From the NCBI GenBank assembly GCA_013813825.1, contig JACCRA010000810.1:1-5274 (forward strand): a DNA stretch of 5,274 nucleotides, given 5' to 3'. Under the pieces are notes generated by a model. The model ran no database searches. It worked only from the letters and a program-made list of their open reading frames with translations, and was not told where the DNA came from. Positions within the stretch are counted from its first letter, which is position 1. Every line of letters starts with the position of its first letter. The position numbers and the translations under genes are program-made. The stretch comes from Pyrinomonadaceae bacterium. GTDB lineage: Bacteria > Acidobacteriota > Blastocatellia > Pyrinomonadales > Pyrinomonadaceae. Below are positions 4,791 to 5,274 of the stretch, piece by piece.

Positions 4791-5274
4791 ATGTTCAAGA
4801 TGAATCGCCTCCTGTCGTTCGCGCTCGCCGCGGCGCTCGTCGCGCCCGGCGGCAGCGTCGCATTCGCGCAGAAAAAAAGCGAACCAGCTAATCCAACGCC
4901 GGCCATCACGCGCAGCAGCAGCGCCGCGATGACCGCCGCGAAAGGCGGCATGCTGCCGCCGATCAAGTTCGAGGAGTACCGGCTCGCCAACGGCTTGCGG
5001 GTGATCCTGCATGAGGATTGCTCGACGCCCATCGTTGGCGTCAACCTCTGGTACAACGTCGGGTCGAAAAACGAAGTGCCGGGCCGCACCGGCTTCGCGC
5101 ACCTCTTCGAGCACATGATGTTTCAAGGCTCGAAGAATTACGACGACGATTACTTCAAGCCGATTCAAGAGGCCGGCGGGACTTTGAACGGCTCGACTAA
5201 TCCTGATCGCACTAACTATTGGGAAGTCGTGCCGTCGAATTTTCTCGAACTCGCAGTTTTCATGGAGGCCGACC
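4791..5274 (+). CDS. Secreted M16-family zinc peptidase (pitrilysin/insulinase-like), N-terminal part
   Basis: The first 161 codons are visible and the gene runs off the window. Residues 1-26 form a signal peptide: Lys and Arg near the start, a Leu/Ala-rich core, and a likely cut after Ala-Phe-Ala (24-26). The protein is thus exported to the periplasm or beyond. A Ser/Ala/Pro-rich linker follows to about residue 55. The M16 domain begins with Tyr-Arg-Leu-Ala-Asn-Gly-Leu-Arg-Val-Ile-Leu (63-73). It carries the inverted zinc motif His-Leu-Phe-Glu-His (104-108): His104 and His108 are zinc ligands and Glu107 is the catalytic base. It continues with Met-Met-Phe-Gln-Gly-Ser and Gly-Gly-Thr-Leu-Asn-Gly-Ser-Thr. 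The third ligand, a Glu normally some 70-80 residues downstream, is outside the window, so whether the enzyme is active cannot be settled. Family members degrade peptides or process secreted proteins. Its high G+C contrasts with the DUF4411 gene just upstream, so it is probably unrelated to that cassette. Confidence 0.92.
   Translation, partial: MFKMNRLLSFALAAALVAPGGSVAFAQKKSEPANPTPAITRSSSAAMTAAKGGMLPPIKFEEYRLANGLRVILHEDCSTPIVGVNLWYNVGSKNEVPGRTGFAHLFEHMMFQGSKNYDDDYFKPIQEAGGTLNGSTNPDRTNYWEVVPSNFLELAVFMEAD

Noticed and set aside
4655..5168. Two minus-strand open frames (153 and 163 codons) opposite the M16 gene
   Set aside because: The + strand has a strong ribosome site, a signal peptide and the HLFEH zinc motif. 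The antisense translations show no family features.

Overview
The window comes from a GC-rich bacterium. Sampled 60-base rows in the flanking genes reach about 65% G+C in nadB and about 77% in the M16 gene. The gene families alone do not fix the lineage. The style of the M16 peptidase and the nadB-nfi layout would suit an Acidobacteriota-like soil organism, but this is a weak inference.

Layout, left to right. (1) Positions 1-227 hold the C-terminal 74 codons of a putative esterase (alpha/beta hydrolase) on the + strand. (2) A short convergent gap of about 96 bases follows, in which I see no convincing terminator. (3) On the - strand, nadB (L-aspartate oxidase, first step of NAD synthesis from aspartate) is followed after 68 bases by nfi (endonuclease V, repair of deaminated adenine). 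These probably form one transcription unit. (4) A 214-base divergent intergenic region, 2708-2921, carries a weak nadB promoter under an imperfect inverted repeat. It also carries a strong + strand promoter (TATAAT -10 box) whose -35 box lies inside a 7+7 inverted repeat. (5) That promoter drives a two-gene cassette. The first gene is an XRE-type helix-turn-helix protein fused to an ImmA/IrrE-type zinc peptidase. The second is a DUF4411/PIN-like protein that starts on a TTG overlapping the first gene's stop codon. (6) A 217-base intergenic region, 4574-4790, holds a promoter candidate and a 7-bp leader hairpin. (7) The window ends inside the first 161 codons of a secreted M16-family (pitrilysin/insulinase-like) zinc peptidase.

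The standout region is 2855-4573. It is visibly more AT-rich than its surroundings (sampled rows about 37% and 43% G+C), is self-contained, and has the layout of a toxin-antitoxin-like or stress-response module. The upstream gene has a DNA-binding domain and a metalloprotease domain, the downstream gene has a predicted nuclease fold, the reading frames are coupled, and a palindrome on the promoter suits autorepression. The two families and their pairing are known as a predicted type II toxin-antitoxin arrangement. The toxin activity, the peptidase target and the induction signal are not visible from sequence. The other genes are ordinary housekeeping or secreted-protein genes.
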